Below the pieces are notes generated by a model that did not search any database, was not told the origin of the DNA, and worked only from the letters and a program-made list of their open reading frames with translations. Positions 37,499 to 49,448 of a stretch of DNA of 64,000 nt are shown here, piece after piece (the first letter of the stretch is position 1; every line of letters begins with the position of its first letter). Origin of the DNA: Mycolicibacter minnesotensis (lineage in GTDB: Bacteria; Actinomycetota; Actinomycetes; Mycobacteriales; Mycobacteriaceae). The position numbers were made by a program, and so were the translations under genes. The stretch is from NCBI RefSeq assembly GCF_010731755.1, contig NZ_AP022589.1:1364001-1428000 (forward strand). The letters are read 5' to 3'.

Positions 37499-39157
37499 GT
37501 GCTGGTGAGCACCACGACCCTGGTCGGGCGGATCAACCGATTCGTCCGCTGGGTCGTGCGCACACCCTGGCCAGTCTTCACGCTGAGCATGCTGCAGGCC
37601 GACATCATCGGCTCGCTGTTCGTGTTCGGTTTCCTGCGGTTCGGCCTGCCCGACGAGGACCGCATCAACCTGCAGGACCTGCCTCGCCTGAACCTGGCGC
37701 TCTTCGGCGTGGTGCTGTTTTTCCTGTTCGCCTTCGGCTTTTCCATCAGCACCGCACTCCTGATGCCGGTGTTCCGGTGGCAACGCCGTGAGGCGCTGCT
37801 CACCGACTTGGAGACCAACGGCGACTCCGACCCCGCAGATACCGAACTGGCGCGATCACGGGCGCTGCGAATGCCGTTCTACCGCTCGCTGATCAGCATC
37901 TGCTACTGGGCCGTGGGCGGGGTGGTGTTCGTCGCGATCAGCTGGCAAGTGGTCCACGACGTGGTACCGGTTGTGGTGACCGCGACCGCCCTGGGCGCGG
38001 CCGCCACCGCGATCATCGGCTACCTGCAGTCCGAGCGGGTGCTGCGGCCGGTGGCCGTCGCCGCGCTGCGCGACGGCACCCCGGAAAACCTGCGAGCCCC
38101 CGGAGTCATCCTGCGCCAGCTGTTGACCTGGCTGCTGTCGACCGGGGTGCCGGTGCTGGCGATCGTGCTGTCGGTACTGGCCGGCAAGGCATCGTTGCTC
38201 AACGCCTCACCGGACAAGCTGTTCACCCCGATCCTGCTGATGGCATTGGCCGCACTGGTCATCGGTCTGGCCGGCACAGTGCTGGTCTCCATGTCGATCG
38301 CCGACCCGCTGCGCCAGTTGCGCTGGGCACTGGGCGAGGTGCAACGCGGCAATTACAACGCCCACATGCAGATCTACGACGCCAGCGAACTGGGCCTGCT
38401 GCAGGCCGGGTTCAACGACATGGTGCGCGACCTGGCCGAGCGGCAGCGGCTACGCGACCTGTTCGGCCGCTACGTCGGCGAAGACGTGGCCCGGCGGGCA
38501 CTGGAGCGCGGCACCGAGCTGGGCGGCCAGGAACGCGACGTAGCGGTGCTCTTCATCGACCTGGTGGGCTCAACCCAGCTGGCCGCCACGCGCCCGCCCA
38601 GCGAGGTCGTCAACGTGCTTAACGAGTTCTTCCGGGTGGTGGTCGAGGCCGTCGGGCGGCATGGCGGTTTCGTCAACAAATTCCAGGGTGACGCGGCGCT
38701 GGCCATCTTCGGGGCACCCATCGAGCACCCGGACGCTTCCAGCGCGGCCTTGGCGGCCGCCCGCGAACTGCATGACGGTCTGCTTCCGGTGCTCGGTTCC
38801 GAGGAGTTCGGCATCGGGGTGTCGGCCGGCCGCGCCATCGCCGGCCACATCGGCGCCCGGGCCCGCTTCGAGTACACCGTGATCGGTGACCCGGTCAACG
38901 AGGCCGCCCGGCTCACCGAGCTGGCCAAGCTGGAGGCAGGCCACGTGCTGGCCTCGGCCGTCGCGGTCAGCGGTGCGGTGGACGCCGAAGCGCTGTGCTG
39001 GGAGGTCGGCGAGATCGTCGAACTGCGTGGGCGCACTGCATTCACTCAGCTCGCGCGGCCGTTGCACCTCGCCTCGCTCGAAGAGGCGATCTCCCCCGAG
39101 AGCACCGAGGCCGCCGAGGAGACCCCGTCCGCTGCGACCTCAGCCGCAACGGACTGA
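37499..39157 (+). CDS. Membrane-anchored class III adenylate cyclase with HAMP (Rv3645 type)
   Basis: 552 residues: six membrane segments, a HAMP domain (ADPLRQLRWALGEVQRGNYN, near 265-320) and a C-terminal cyclase domain. Catalytic residues are intact: metal Asp in FIDLVGST and FQGDAAL, the adenine-selecting Lys in FVNKFQGD and Asp in VIGDPVNEAARL, and the transition-state Arg. It makes cAMP, the ligand of the Crp encoded at 62.3 kb. TACGGT at 37493-37498 would make GTG 37505 a leaderless start, so the true start may be there. It converges with topA with one base between stops. Confidence 0.93.
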   Translation: MLVSTTTLVGRINRFVRWVVRTPWPVFTLSMLQADIIGSLFVFGFLRFGLPDEDRINLQDLPRLNLALFGVVLFFLFAFGFSISTALLMPVFRWQRREALLTDLETNGDSDPADTELARSRALRMPFYRSLISICYWAVGGVVFVAISWQVVHDVVPVVVTATALGAAATAIIGYLQSERVLRPVAVAALRDGTPENLRAPGVILRQLLTWLLSTGVPVLAIVLSVLAGKASLLNASPDKLFTPILLMALAALVIGLAGTVLVSMSIADPLRQLRWALGEVQRGNYNAHMQIYDASELGLLQAGFNDMVRDLAERQRLRDLFGRYVGEDVARRALERGTELGGQERDVAVLFIDLVGSTQLAATRPPSEVVNVLNEFFRVVVEAVGRHGGFVNKFQGDAALAIFGAPIEHPDASSAALAAARELHDGLLPVLGSEEFGIGVSAGRAIAGHIGARARFEYTVIGDPVNEAARLTELAKLEAGHVLASAVAVSGAVDAEALCWEVGEIVELRGRTAFTQLARPLHLASLEEAISPESTEAAEETPSAATSAATD

Positions 39158-39158
39158 C

Positions 39159-41960
<2,802 letters not shown>

Positions 41961-42077
41961 CTTGCGTTTACCACTCCACTTCTTGTCTGCACCGCCAGGT
42001 CATGCTGGCGGTGGACAACTGACAATCTCGCACTCACGACCGCGCCGACGCAAACCGGCGTTCAGCAGTGCATTCTG

Positions 42078-42689
42078 TCAAAGCCCATCCCCATGACCCG
42101 GGATCGAGGCTCCGACACGCGGCCATTGCCTCAACGCTTCGGGGTCAGCAGGTGATTCCCCGACGTTTTCCACCAGCCGCGACAGCCTGCGCCGGCCGGT
42201 GATCCGCAGCGCCGGGTGGCTCCCCCGGGTACCGATCAGGGTAGGCGCGATGCCTGCCCGCATCATGGCCGAGGCCAGCGGCTCGAACGTGTCCGGTGCA
42301 TGGGGGTCGAGCCCGAGCAGATACCGGTCGTCCTCGGCCGTCCCGGCCGCAAGCGTCCAGGCGCGCAGCTCGCGTGGGCCGGGCAGCCATTGCGGCGGCA
42401 CCGTCTTGACCGCGCCGCGCGTCCACGCCTGAGCCAGGGGACGCAGCCGTGCGTCGACGGCCGTCCGCACCAGCGGGGTGTCCTCCTCGGTGCGGGTCAC
42501 TTCGGGCACCAGGCCGGCCTCTTCGATCAGCTCAGCGAGCGCCACGGCGCGCCACTGGGCATCGACAACGACCGACAGTCGCGCTGCGTCACCCACCACA
42601 ACTGCCTGGCCCGGGCCGGCCAGCACCCCGGCGAGGTCGGCAACGCTGGGCGGCACCGACTCGGCCGAAAAGAAGGAAAGCTGGCTCAC
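42078..42689 (-). CDS. Conserved hypothetical protein (Rv3647c type)
   Basis: 203 residues opening VSQLSFFSAESVPPSVADLA, a conserved opening of the Rv3647c family found between topA and cspA in mycobacteria. I see no catalytic motif, signal peptide or membrane segment. GTG at 42689 is chosen for this match; an upstream start at 42716 would add nine residues. Function unknown. Confidence 0.8.
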   Translation of the reverse strand: MSQLSFFSAESVPPSVADLAGVLAGPGQAVVVGDAARLSVVVDAQWRAVALAELIEEAGLVPEVTRTEEDTPLVRTAVDARLRPLAQAWTRGAVKTVPPQWLPGPRELRAWTLAAGTAEDDRYLLGLDPHAPDTFEPLASAMMRAGIAPTLIGTRGSHPALRITGRRRLSRLVENVGESPADPEALRQWPRVGASIPGHGDGL

Positions 42690-42756
42690 GTCACCGACAG
42701 TAAGCCGGTGCACCATCCGGCGGCGCCCGGGGCGGCCTTACCCGCCCGAAACGAAA

Positions 42757-42796
42757 CCCCCCGGATGAGCTCCATTGGCGGGAGCTGCCCGGGGGG
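42757..42796 (-). terminator. Terminator of cspA
   Basis: On the minus strand CCCCCCGG (42796-42789) and an inner AGCTCC pair with GGAGCT and CCGGGGGG (42764-42757). TTTCGTTT follows. It lies 20 bases past the cspA stop and should end its transcript. Confidence 0.75.
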
Positions 42797-42815
42797 TGAC
42801 GTCAAATTCCGTGGC

Positions 42816-43019
42816 TCAGACGGCGCGGACGCCCGTGGCCTGGGGGCCCTTGGGGCTCTGCCCAACCTCGAACTCCACCCGCTGGTTCTCCTCAAGGGTG
42901 CGAAAGCCGCTTCCCTGGATCTCCGTGTAGTGGACAAACACGTCAGCCGAGCCGTCCTCTGGTGCGATGAAGCCGAAGCCCTTTTCCGCGTTGAACCACT
43001 TCACAGTTCCCTGTGGCAT
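42816..43019 (-). CDS. cspA: Cold-shock protein
   Basis: 67 residues, a single CSD fold with RNP1 [10 protein letters not shown] and RNP2 DVFVHYTEI, binding single-stranded RNA and DNA as a chaperone. ATG 43019 follows AAGGAAAG. The upstream gap to 43387 leaves room for a long 5' leader, usual for cold-shock genes. Counterpart of Rv3648c. Confidence 0.95.
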   Translation of the reverse strand: MPQGTVKWFNAEKGFGFIAPEDGSADVFVHYTEIQGSGFRTLEENQRVEFEVGQSPKGPQATGVRAV

Positions 43020-43311
43020 TTGTCGATCTTTCCTTACTCTTCTTGCTCGGTGCGGGGCACCGTTGTTCGGGGCACCGCATTTCGCTGCCCCGGGCCTGTT
43101 CCGACCGCCGTACCCTTGCGGTCGGCCGGTGTTGCCACCCAACCAATCCCCCGCGGGCACTGCGGCCGCAACCACAGATCCTGCGAAGGCTTAACACGAA
43201 CACAGAAGCTACGACCGCCATCAGTCAACCATGTTCATGGCGCTGAGGACAGACTGCGGTGTCGAAATCTCGGCCGAGGGGTGAACAATACGGCGGCGGG
43301 CTTTCAAGGCC
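43020..43311. other. Gene-free leader region upstream of cspA
   Basis: No gene is visible. It contains a short hairpin GGTGC-GGG-GCACC near 43050-43062, close to cspA. A TTGACT on the minus strand at 43228-43223 could be a -35, but no matching -10 is clear. The rest is probably cspA leader and promoter. Confidence 0.5.
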
Positions 43312-43372
43312 GGCGGTTCAGCGAGACTCGACGTAGGAGAGGCGAAGCTGGGACCGCCGCATAAACCAGGCA
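43312..43372 (+). repeat. Dispersed copy of the REP-like palindromic element
   Basis: The 47-base core (43312-43358) and its spacer match the units at 10534-10704 with a handful of substitutions, including the terminal arms GGCGGTTC and GACCGCC. It lies just before the GAGGA ribosome site of the helicase gene, so the hairpin would be in its mRNA leader or promoter. Confidence 0.85.
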
Positions 43373-43387
43373 ATTGAGGACGGATGA

Positions 43388-45754
43388 ATGACGGCGAATT
43401 TCGGTGGCGAATTGCTGGCCGCCGCGCTCGCCGGGGTAGACACCGGTGAAGATCCCCTGCGTCATGTCGCCGACCTGCCGGCCTCTGCAGGCCGCGTGGG
43501 CGCCTGGCCCGCCTGGGCCGATCACGACGTGATCAGTGCCTTCACCGGGCGCGGAATCCAGGCCCCGTGGTCGCATCAGCTGGCCGCCGCCGAACTGGCG
43601 TACGCCGGTCGTCACGTGGTGATCAGCACCGGCACGGCGTCCGGAAAATCGCTGGCCTACCAGCTTCCGGTGCTGCAGGCCCTGGCGGCTGATCCCCGGG
43701 CCCGAGCGCTCTACCTGTCACCGACCAAGGCATTGGGACACGACCAGCTGCGCGCGGCGCACAGCCTGAGTGCCGCGGTTCCGCGCCTGGCCGGAGCGGC
43801 CGGCGCGGCGGCACCCACCGCCTACGACGGCGATACTGCCGCTGAGATCCGCAGGTTCGCCCGGGAGCGATCACGCTGGGTTTTCTCCAATCCCGACATG
43901 ATCCACCTTTCACTGCTGCGCAATCACGCCCGGTGGGCGGTCTTTTTGCGCGGGCTGCGTTTTGTGGTCGTCGACGAATGCCACTACTACCGGGGGATCT
44001 TCGGTTCGCACGTGGCAATGGTGCTGCGACGGCTGCTGCGACTCTGTGAGCGTTATGCGGGACCTGAATCACCCGGACCGACGGTGATCTTCGCCAGTGC
44101 CACCACCGCGTCGCCGGGCGCCAGCGCGTCGGCGCTGATCGGACAGCCCGTCACGGAAGTCACCGAGGACGGATCGCCGCATGGCGCGCGGACGGTGGCC
44201 TTGTGGGAGCCCGCCCTGCGCACCGACGTGACCGGCGAGCACGGCGCGCCTGTTCGACGCGCCGCCGGCACCGAAGCGGCCCGGGTAATGGCAGACCTGA
44301 TCGCCGAGGGGGCGCGCACCCTGACCTTCGTGCGGTCACGGCGCGGCGCGGAGCTCACCGCACTGGCCGCTCGAACCCGGTTGGAATCAGTCGCGCCGAC
44401 CCTGGTGGACAAGGTCGCCTCCTACCGGGCTGGATATCTGGCCGAGGACCGTCGCGCCCTGGAGCGTGCGCTCGCCGACGGCCAGCTCTACGGGCTGGCC
44501 ACCACCAACGCGCTGGAACTCGGCGTGGACATCGCCGGCTTGGATGCCGTCGTGATCGCCGGGTTTCCCGGCACCGTGACCTCGTTCTGGCAGCAGGCCG
44601 GCCGGTCGGGCCGGCGCGGGCAGACCGCGCTGATCGTGCTGGTTGCTCGCGACGACCCGCTGGACACCTATTTGGTTCATCACCCCGAGGCACTGCTGGA
44701 CAAGCCGATCGAGCAGGTGGTGATCGACCCGGTCAACCCCTACGTGTTAGGGCCGCAGCTGCTGTGCGCGGCAGCCGAACTGCCGCTGACCACCGCCGAG
44801 GTGACGCAGCTGGGCGCAGAGCAGGTAGCCGCAGACCTGGTCGGCGATGGATTGCTACGGCGGCGCGCCGAGAGATACTTCCCGGCGCCGGGACTCGATC
44901 CGCACGCCACGGTGGACATCCGCGGATCGGCCGGCGGGCAGGTGGTGATCGTCGAAGCCGACACCGGGCGACTGCTGGGCAGCGTCGACGCCGGCCGCGC
45001 GGCGGCCACGGTACACACCGGCGCGGTGTATTTGCATCAGGGTGAGAGTTACCTGGTCGATTCACTGGACCCTGAACGCCAGATCGCCTTCGTCCACGCC
45101 GAGGATCCCGGGTACGCCACGTTCGCGCGTGAGATCACCGCCATCGAGGTGACCGGCGAGGGTGAACGCGCCTGGTTCGGCCCGGTCTGTCTTGGCCTGG
45201 TACCGGTGACAGTGACCCACCAGATCGTCGGTTACCTGCGGCGGCTGCCGACCGGTGAAGTCCTGGACTTCGTCGATTTGGAGGTGCCTCCAGCGACGCT
45301 GCCCACCATGGCGGTGGTCTACACCGTGACCGCTGAGGCACTGGCTGAGTGCGGGGTCGACGAGCCCGCCATCCCCGGCGCCTTGCATGCCGCCGAGCAT
45401 GCGGCGATCGGCCTGCTGCCGCTGGTAGCCAGCTGCGATCGGGGCGACATCGGCGGCCTGTCCACCGCGGTGGGCCCCGACGAGCTGGGCGGTATGCCCA
45501 GTGTCTTTGTCTATGACGGCCACCCTGGCGGCGCAGGTTTCGCAGAGCGCGGCTTCCGGGCCGCGACCACCTGGCTGACCGCGACGGCGGAGACGATCGA
45601 ATCCTGCGAATGCCCACAGGGCTGTCCCTCATGTGTGCAGTCACCCAAATGTGGCAACGGCAATGAACCGCTGCACAAGGACGGTGCGGTGCGGGTGCTG
45701 CGACTGGTACTCGGCAGGCTCGACGGCTCGCACGAAGCGGCCCCACGGAGCTGA
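43388..45754 (+). CDS. SF2 DNA helicase, SftH/MrfA type
   Basis: 788 residues, counterpart of Rv3649. Motif I STGTASGKSLAY, DECHYY (motif II), SAT-like FASATT, and motif VI QQAGRSGRRGQ are present. A C-terminal domain holds four cysteines, CECPQGCPSCVQSPKC, the metal-binding signature of SftH/MrfA/Hrq1-like helicases active in DNA repair such as crosslink repair. ATG 43388 follows GAGGA by seven bases. Confidence 0.92.
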   Translation: MTANFGGELLAAALAGVDTGEDPLRHVADLPASAGRVGAWPAWADHDVISAFTGRGIQAPWSHQLAAAELAYAGRHVVISTGTASGKSLAYQLPVLQALAADPRARALYLSPTKALGHDQLRAAHSLSAAVPRLAGAAGAAAPTAYDGDTAAEIRRFARERSRWVFSNPDMIHLSLLRNHARWAVFLRGLRFVVVDECHYYRGIFGSHVAMVLRRLLRLCERYAGPESPGPTVIFASATTASPGASASALIGQPVTEVTEDGSPHGARTVALWEPALRTDVTGEHGAPVRRAAGTEAARVMADLIAEGARTLTFVRSRRGAELTALAARTRLESVAPTLVDKVASYRAGYLAEDRRALERALADGQLYGLATTNALELGVDIAGLDAVVIAGFPGTVTSFWQQAGRSGRRGQTALIVLVARDDPLDTYLVHHPEALLDKPIEQVVIDPVNPYVLGPQLLCAAAELPLTTAEVTQLGAEQVAADLVGDGLLRRRAERYFPAPGLDPHATVDIRGSAGGQVVIVEADTGRLLGSVDAGRAAATVHTGAVYLHQGESYLVDSLDPERQIAFVHAEDPGYATFAREITAIEVTGEGERAWFGPVCLGLVPVTVTHQIVGYLRRLPTGEVLDFVDLEVPPATLPTMAVVYTVTAEALAECGVDEPAIPGALHAAEHAAIGLLPLVASCDRGDIGGLSTAVGPDELGGMPSVFVYDGHPGGAGFAERGFRAATTWLTATAETIESCECPQGCPSCVQSPKCGNGNEPLHKDGAVRVLRLVLGRLDGSHEAAPRS

Positions 45755-45763
45755 GATAACTGC

Positions 45764-45797
45764 GGGAGTCGGCCGACCCCCCGAACGGCCGACTCCC
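45764..45797 (+). terminator. Hairpin terminator after the helicase gene
   Basis: Perfect 11-base arms GGGAGTCGGCC and GGCCGACTCCC flank a 12-base C-rich loop, ten bases after the helicase stop. No U-run follows. From here to 46040 no gene is seen. Confidence 0.65.
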
Positions 45798-46040
45798 CCG
45801 AGCCCTTACCCCGCCAGCTGTATCGCAGCGACGGGCGTCTGCGCGCAGAGAACACGCGGGACAGTAAGACGAACGGTCGAGAGATGCGATCCGTTCCCAA
45901 TCCGATACAGGACCGGATGCGGCCGTAAGTTACCGGCTAGACCGGATCCTTCGCAACTCGGCGGATCGTCCGCCTGTGCGCAATCCGCCCTGATTCCGGC
46001 AAATTATTCACTGTTAATGCTGGTAGACGGCCACTAGCCG

Positions 46041-46046
46041 TAATAT
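46041..46046 (+). promoter_or_regulatory. Candidate -10 of the Rv3651-like gene
   Basis: TAATAT, a near-perfect -10, ends nine bases before ATG 46056, with no ribosome site between. The mRNA would have a leader of about zero to three bases. Confidence 0.5.
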
Positions 46047-46055
46047 CGACGAATT

Positions 46056-47087
46056 ATGACGCACGACTGGTTGCTGGTGGAGACACTCGGTGGTGAATCA
46101 GCAGTCGTCGCGCAAGGCCGTCAGCTGAAGAATCTGGTGCCGCTTGCGCAGTTTCTGCGACGCAGCCCACACCTAGCGGCGATCCAGACGGCGGTCGCGG
46201 AGTCGGTGCGCTCCGGGCAGGCCCTGGCCAGCATCACAACGCGCCGTGATCGCGTGATCCGCACCGAACCGGTGGTGATGTCCGACGGTCGGGTGCACGG
46301 CGTGCACGTCTGGACCGGCCCGGCCGATATGGAGCCGCCCGAGCGGCCCATCCCGGGCCCGTTGAAGTGGGACCTGACCCTGGGGGTGGCCACCGACACC
46401 CGAGAGTCGCTGGCCAACAGCGGTAAAGACCCGGAAGTGGAGGCCACCCACGGCCGGGCGTTCGTCGAGGAATTGCCGGCCCGCGAGTTCACCCCCAACG
46501 AGAACAAGGTCCTGGCCCTGGCGATCCGGCCCGAACCTGGCCAGACCATTTGCAGTAGCTGGGACGTCACCGATTTTCACGGCGAGGTGATCCGGGTGGG
46601 TTTCGTGGTGCGCACAGCGCGTGAGCCCGTTGCCGGTGGGCGGGAACATCTGGTGTCGCGCGGCATGAACTGGCGCGGCCAGTTCGAGGGCGCGGCTGCT
46701 CGGCCCGATTTCCTGGCGCAGCAGATCCTGCACGCGCTGGCTCAGCCGGGCGTGTACCGGGCCATGGGCGACCTGGCCAATCGGCGACTGCTGAAGTGGC
46801 TGGATGGGCCGTGCCCGCTCTACGACTGGCGCAGCCCGGCGGCATCGCGAGTTCACCCGGACGACCAGGCGCAGGCCGCCCGGATGGAGACCGACATGGC
46901 TCGCTCGCGGGCGCCGGTCAGCGGCGTGCTGCGGCTGCGCCAGAAGGACGGCGGCTGGGCGCCGGTCCACGTAACCGTCACCCAGGTGGAACTCGACGAG
47001 GGGACCATGGCCGGGCTGGTGGCGCTCCGCATGCCCACCGAGGCCGAGGTCACCGGGGCGGGCTGGGCCGTCGGCGAAGCGCCTTAG
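46056..47087 (+). CDS. PAS-like conserved protein (Rv3651 type)
   Basis: 343 residues. The family (DUF5593/Rv3651) has an N-terminal unique region, a GAF/PAS-like middle and a C-terminal PAS-like part ending VHPDDQAQAARMETDMAR...VPVHVTVTQVEL-type sheet. No kinase or output domain is visible, so it may be a sensor without its own enzyme. Soluble, with no signal peptide. It converges with the Flp/Tad cluster, overlapping by four bases. Confidence 0.8.
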   Translation: MTHDWLLVETLGGESAVVAQGRQLKNLVPLAQFLRRSPHLAAIQTAVAESVRSGQALASITTRRDRVIRTEPVVMSDGRVHGVHVWTGPADMEPPERPIPGPLKWDLTLGVATDTRESLANSGKDPEVEATHGRAFVEELPAREFTPNENKVLALAIRPEPGQTICSSWDVTDFHGEVIRVGFVVRTAREPVAGGREHLVSRGMNWRGQFEGAAARPDFLAQQILHALAQPGVYRAMGDLANRRLLKWLDGPCPLYDWRSPAASRVHPDDQAQAARMETDMARSRAPVSGVLRLRQKDGGWAPVHVTVTQVELDEGTMAGLVALRMPTEAEVTGAGWAVGEAP

Positions 47088-47395
47088 CCAACAGGGCCGG
47101 CTCGCGCCGCCGCCCGAGCGGGGCCGAGCCGCCAGCCGGGCACGGGCATCGCCACGGTGACCACCACATCGAGCCCATCGACCGTGCAGTTGAATTCGCT
47201 CCCGTGCATCCGCGAGCTCAGCACTGAGGCTTGCGCGCACGCGCTCGCGGGTCCAGCGGGGACCCTGCCGGCGCCGGCCAGTGCCGCCAGGTCGGCGACG
47301 GCCTGTGCACGGTGCCGTGCGATCACCGCGGTGCCGAGCAGGAATCCGCCGCCGGTCAGGCTCAGCAATGCGGCGATCATTGCCGCGGCGGCCAC
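47084..47395 (-). CDS. TadE/TadG-like pilus-neighbourhood protein (Rv3654c type)
   Basis: 103 residues with a single N-terminal hydrophobic segment (MIAALLSLTGGGFLLG) followed by RHRAQAVADLAALAGA, the Rv3654c signature. GTG 47395 is chosen because GGAG lies just upstream, 17 bases after the preceding gene's stop. It is a probable minor pseudopilin or membrane protein of the Flp/Tad system, and last gene of its operon. Confidence 0.85.
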   Translation of the reverse strand: MAAAAMIAALLSLTGGGFLLGTAVIARHRAQAVADLAALAGAGRVPAGPASACAQASVLSSRMHGSEFNCTVDGLDVVVTVAMPVPGWRLGPARAAARAGPVG

Positions 47396-47411
47396 CGTGG
47401 CTCCGCCCTCC

Positions 47412-47759
47412 TCATCCCTGCGGCTCGGCCGCCGAGACGGCCTCGGCTGCGATAGCCAAGCCGGGCAACAGAATAGGTCGAGCGGTGACCCGAGCCACCA
47501 CCATGGCGCCTTCGGAATGCAGACGCACCGTCGCGCCGGCCGGCGCGATCTGCCGCACCACGACTGTGACCGCCGAGACATCTCCGCGCGCTGCCAGCCG
47601 AGCCGCTTCCCGCGCTGCGTCGATACAGCGGATTTGGGCAGAGACTGCGCTGATGCCGGCCAGACAGAGCACGAGCACCGAGACCAGCGCCGCCAAAGCG
47701 AACGCCGCCTCGACGGTGCTGGCGCCGGCGTCGTCGGCGTAGTTCTCACGGCCGGACAT
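47412..47759 (-). CDS. TadE-family minor pilin (Rv3655c type)
   Basis: 115 residues. The prepilin-like segment DDAGASTVEAAFALAALVSV has the small residue plus TVE pattern (Glu at +5-like position) before a hydrophobic helix, then CIDAAREAARLAARGD, both typical of TadE. It follows the pilin gene by six bases. Confidence 0.88.
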   Translation of the reverse strand: MSGRENYADDAGASTVEAAFALAALVSVLVLCLAGISAVSAQIRCIDAAREAARLAARGDVSAVTVVVRQIAPAGATVRLHSEGAMVVARVTARPILLPGLAIAAEAVSAAEPQG

Positions 47760-47765
47760 CGCCTG

Positions 47766-47987
47766 TCAGACTTTGGTACTCAGCGCGCGGCCGATTACCC
47801 GATTCAACGCTGCCACGATCGAATCCCCGGTGACTACCGTGTACAAGATCGCACCGAACGCCGCTGCAGCGATGGTGCCGATCGCGTATTCAACCGTGGA
47901 CATCCCGGATTCGTCGGAAGCGAATAGCACCAGCTTCAGACCGATTCCTCGAAACAGGTTGCGCACCTGTGGAATAACACTTTTCAT
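47766..47987 (-). CDS. flp: DUF4244 Flp-type pilin (Rv3656c type)
   Basis: 73 residues; ESGMSTVEYAIGTIAAAAFGA is a class of Flp pilin with Glu five residues into the mature helix. This is the probable major subunit of the pilus. ATG 47987 follows AAGGAG by five bases, the strongest ribosome site in this cluster, consistent with high expression. Confidence 0.88.
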   Translation of the reverse strand: MKSVIPQVRNLFRGIGLKLVLFASDESGMSTVEYAIGTIAAAAFGAILYTVVTGDSIVAALNRVIGRALSTKV

Positions 47988-48048
47988 AGCGACTCCTTGA
48001 TCAACACCCATTGGGTTCTCGCGGCCGGTCCGCGAAGCATCGGCGCGA

Positions 48049-48639
48049 TCACAGCAGACCCGACCGCAGGACATCGCCGGCCAGTCCGGCCACCACCGGG
48101 ACGATGCCCAGGCACACGAAGGCAGGCAGGAAGCACAACCCCAGCGGCCCGGCGATCAGAACCCCGGCCCGCTCCGCGGCAGCCGTGGCCCTGTCCGCAG
48201 CCTCGGATCGGTATTGAACGGCGAGTTCGCCGAGGCCCGCAGCCAACGCCACGCCGGAGGACCCCGATCTCCGGGCCAAGCGCAGCACCGCGCTGGTCAT
48301 TGGGTCGGCGGCGCCGCCGGCGCGCACGTGAGGCTCCGACCACGCGATTCCCGGTTCGGCACCGAGCGCCAACAGATCCGAGCCGCGGCGCAGGGCACCC
48401 GCCAGCTGCGGCGGCGCATGCCGGGCGGTGGCCGCGGCCGCGCCCGACACCGACATTCCCGCATTCAGACACAGCGCGAAGACCTCCAGGTCCGCGGCCA
48501 GCGTCAGTGCGTCGGCCCCCGGATCGGCCCGACGCGGCGACGGGGGCTGCGCCCGAGGTGATCCAGCCCGTGACCGGACCGTCGACGGTCCTGCAGCGGC
48601 GAGCACCGCGACCGCCAGCAACAGCGCAGCGCCACTCAC
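48049..48639 (-). CDS. tadC: Type II secretion F-domain protein, TadC-like (Rv3657c type)
   Basis: 196 residues. Membrane segments lie at residues 1-18 and 155-190, with a T2SF core (LEVFALCLNAGMSVSGAAAAT, ERAGVLIAGPLGLCFLPAFV). It forms the inner-membrane platform with the TadB-like partner. GTG 48639 overlaps the previous stop (GTGA). Confidence 0.87.
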   Translation of the reverse strand: MSGAALLLAVAVLAAAGPSTVRSRAGSPRAQPPSPRRADPGADALTLAADLEVFALCLNAGMSVSGAAAATARHAPPQLAGALRRGSDLLALGAEPGIAWSEPHVRAGGAADPMTSAVLRLARRSGSSGVALAAGLGELAVQYRSEAADRATAAAERAGVLIAGPLGLCFLPAFVCLGIVPVVAGLAGDVLRSGLL

Positions 48640-49448
48640 GCGGCACCGCCCAACCGGGTGGTGATCCGGTCGGACCACAACAGGCCCGAGCAGACCAGGC
48701 TCATCCCGATCAGCGCCAACACCCCACCCGATTCGCTGAGCAGGAAGAGGACCGGGCGCGCGCCGATCAATTGGCCCAGCAGTACACCGAGCACCGGCAA
48801 CCCGGCCAACAGTGCCGCTGACGCACGAGCACCGGCCATCCCGGCCGCGGTGCGCTCCGAGAATCTGCGCCGGGCAGCGATGTCGTTGTGCGCGGCCTGC
48901 ATCAGGCTGGCGATCGCCAAGCCGTGCCGTCCCCCGAGCTCCCAGTAGGCCGCGAGCCGCTCCCACTGTGCGGGCATCGCCGAGTAGTGCGCCGCGTCAC
49001 GCAGACCGTGTGCGACGTCGGCGCCCAGGCGGGCACGAGCGGCAACGCCGCCCAGTCCTGCCGCGATCCCGGGGTGGGTGGATTCGGCGGCCGCGATGGT
49101 GAAGGCCCGCAACGGGTGTGCCCCGACACGCAGCTCACTGACGAGGACCTCCAGTGCGGCTTCCCAGGCGCGTGACTCCGCGTCCGCCCGTCTACGCCGA
49201 AGGCCGCGCCGCCGCCGTACCGCAGCCGTGGCCGCCACCACCAGCCCGGACAGCCAGGCGCCGAGCGGTAGAGCCAGCCCAGCCAGCGCAACCCCGCCGA
49301 TCGCCACGACGAGCAGACTCCATCGACCGGCCCGTCGGTCACCCCTTCCGGCGCGCGGGCGGCTGTCAGACACGAGTCGCCCACGCGGTGAAGCTCCCAG
49401 CAGCAGCGCCGCGGCCAACGCCAGCGCGGCGACCGCCGAGCCAATCAT
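48636..49448 (-). CDS. tadB: TadB-like inner-membrane platform protein (Rv3658c type)
   Basis: 270 residues. Hydrophobic segments at the N terminus and C terminus surround a cytoplasmic T2SF domain (WEAALEVLVSELRVGAHPLRAF...RLAAYWELGGRHGLAIASLM). ATG 49448 overlaps the tadA stop (ATGA), so the platform is co-translated with the ATPase. Confidence 0.88.
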   Translation of the reverse strand: MIGSAVAALALAAALLLGASPRGRLVSDSRPRAGRGDRRAGRWSLLVVAIGGVALAGLALPLGAWLSGLVVAATAAVRRRRGLRRRRADAESRAWEAALEVLVSELRVGAHPLRAFTIAAAESTHPGIAAGLGGVAARARLGADVAHGLRDAAHYSAMPAQWERLAAYWELGGRHGLAIASLMQAAHNDIAARRRFSERTAAGMAGARASAALLAGLPVLGVLLGQLIGARPVLFLLSESGGVLALIGMSLVCSGLLWSDRITTRLGGAA

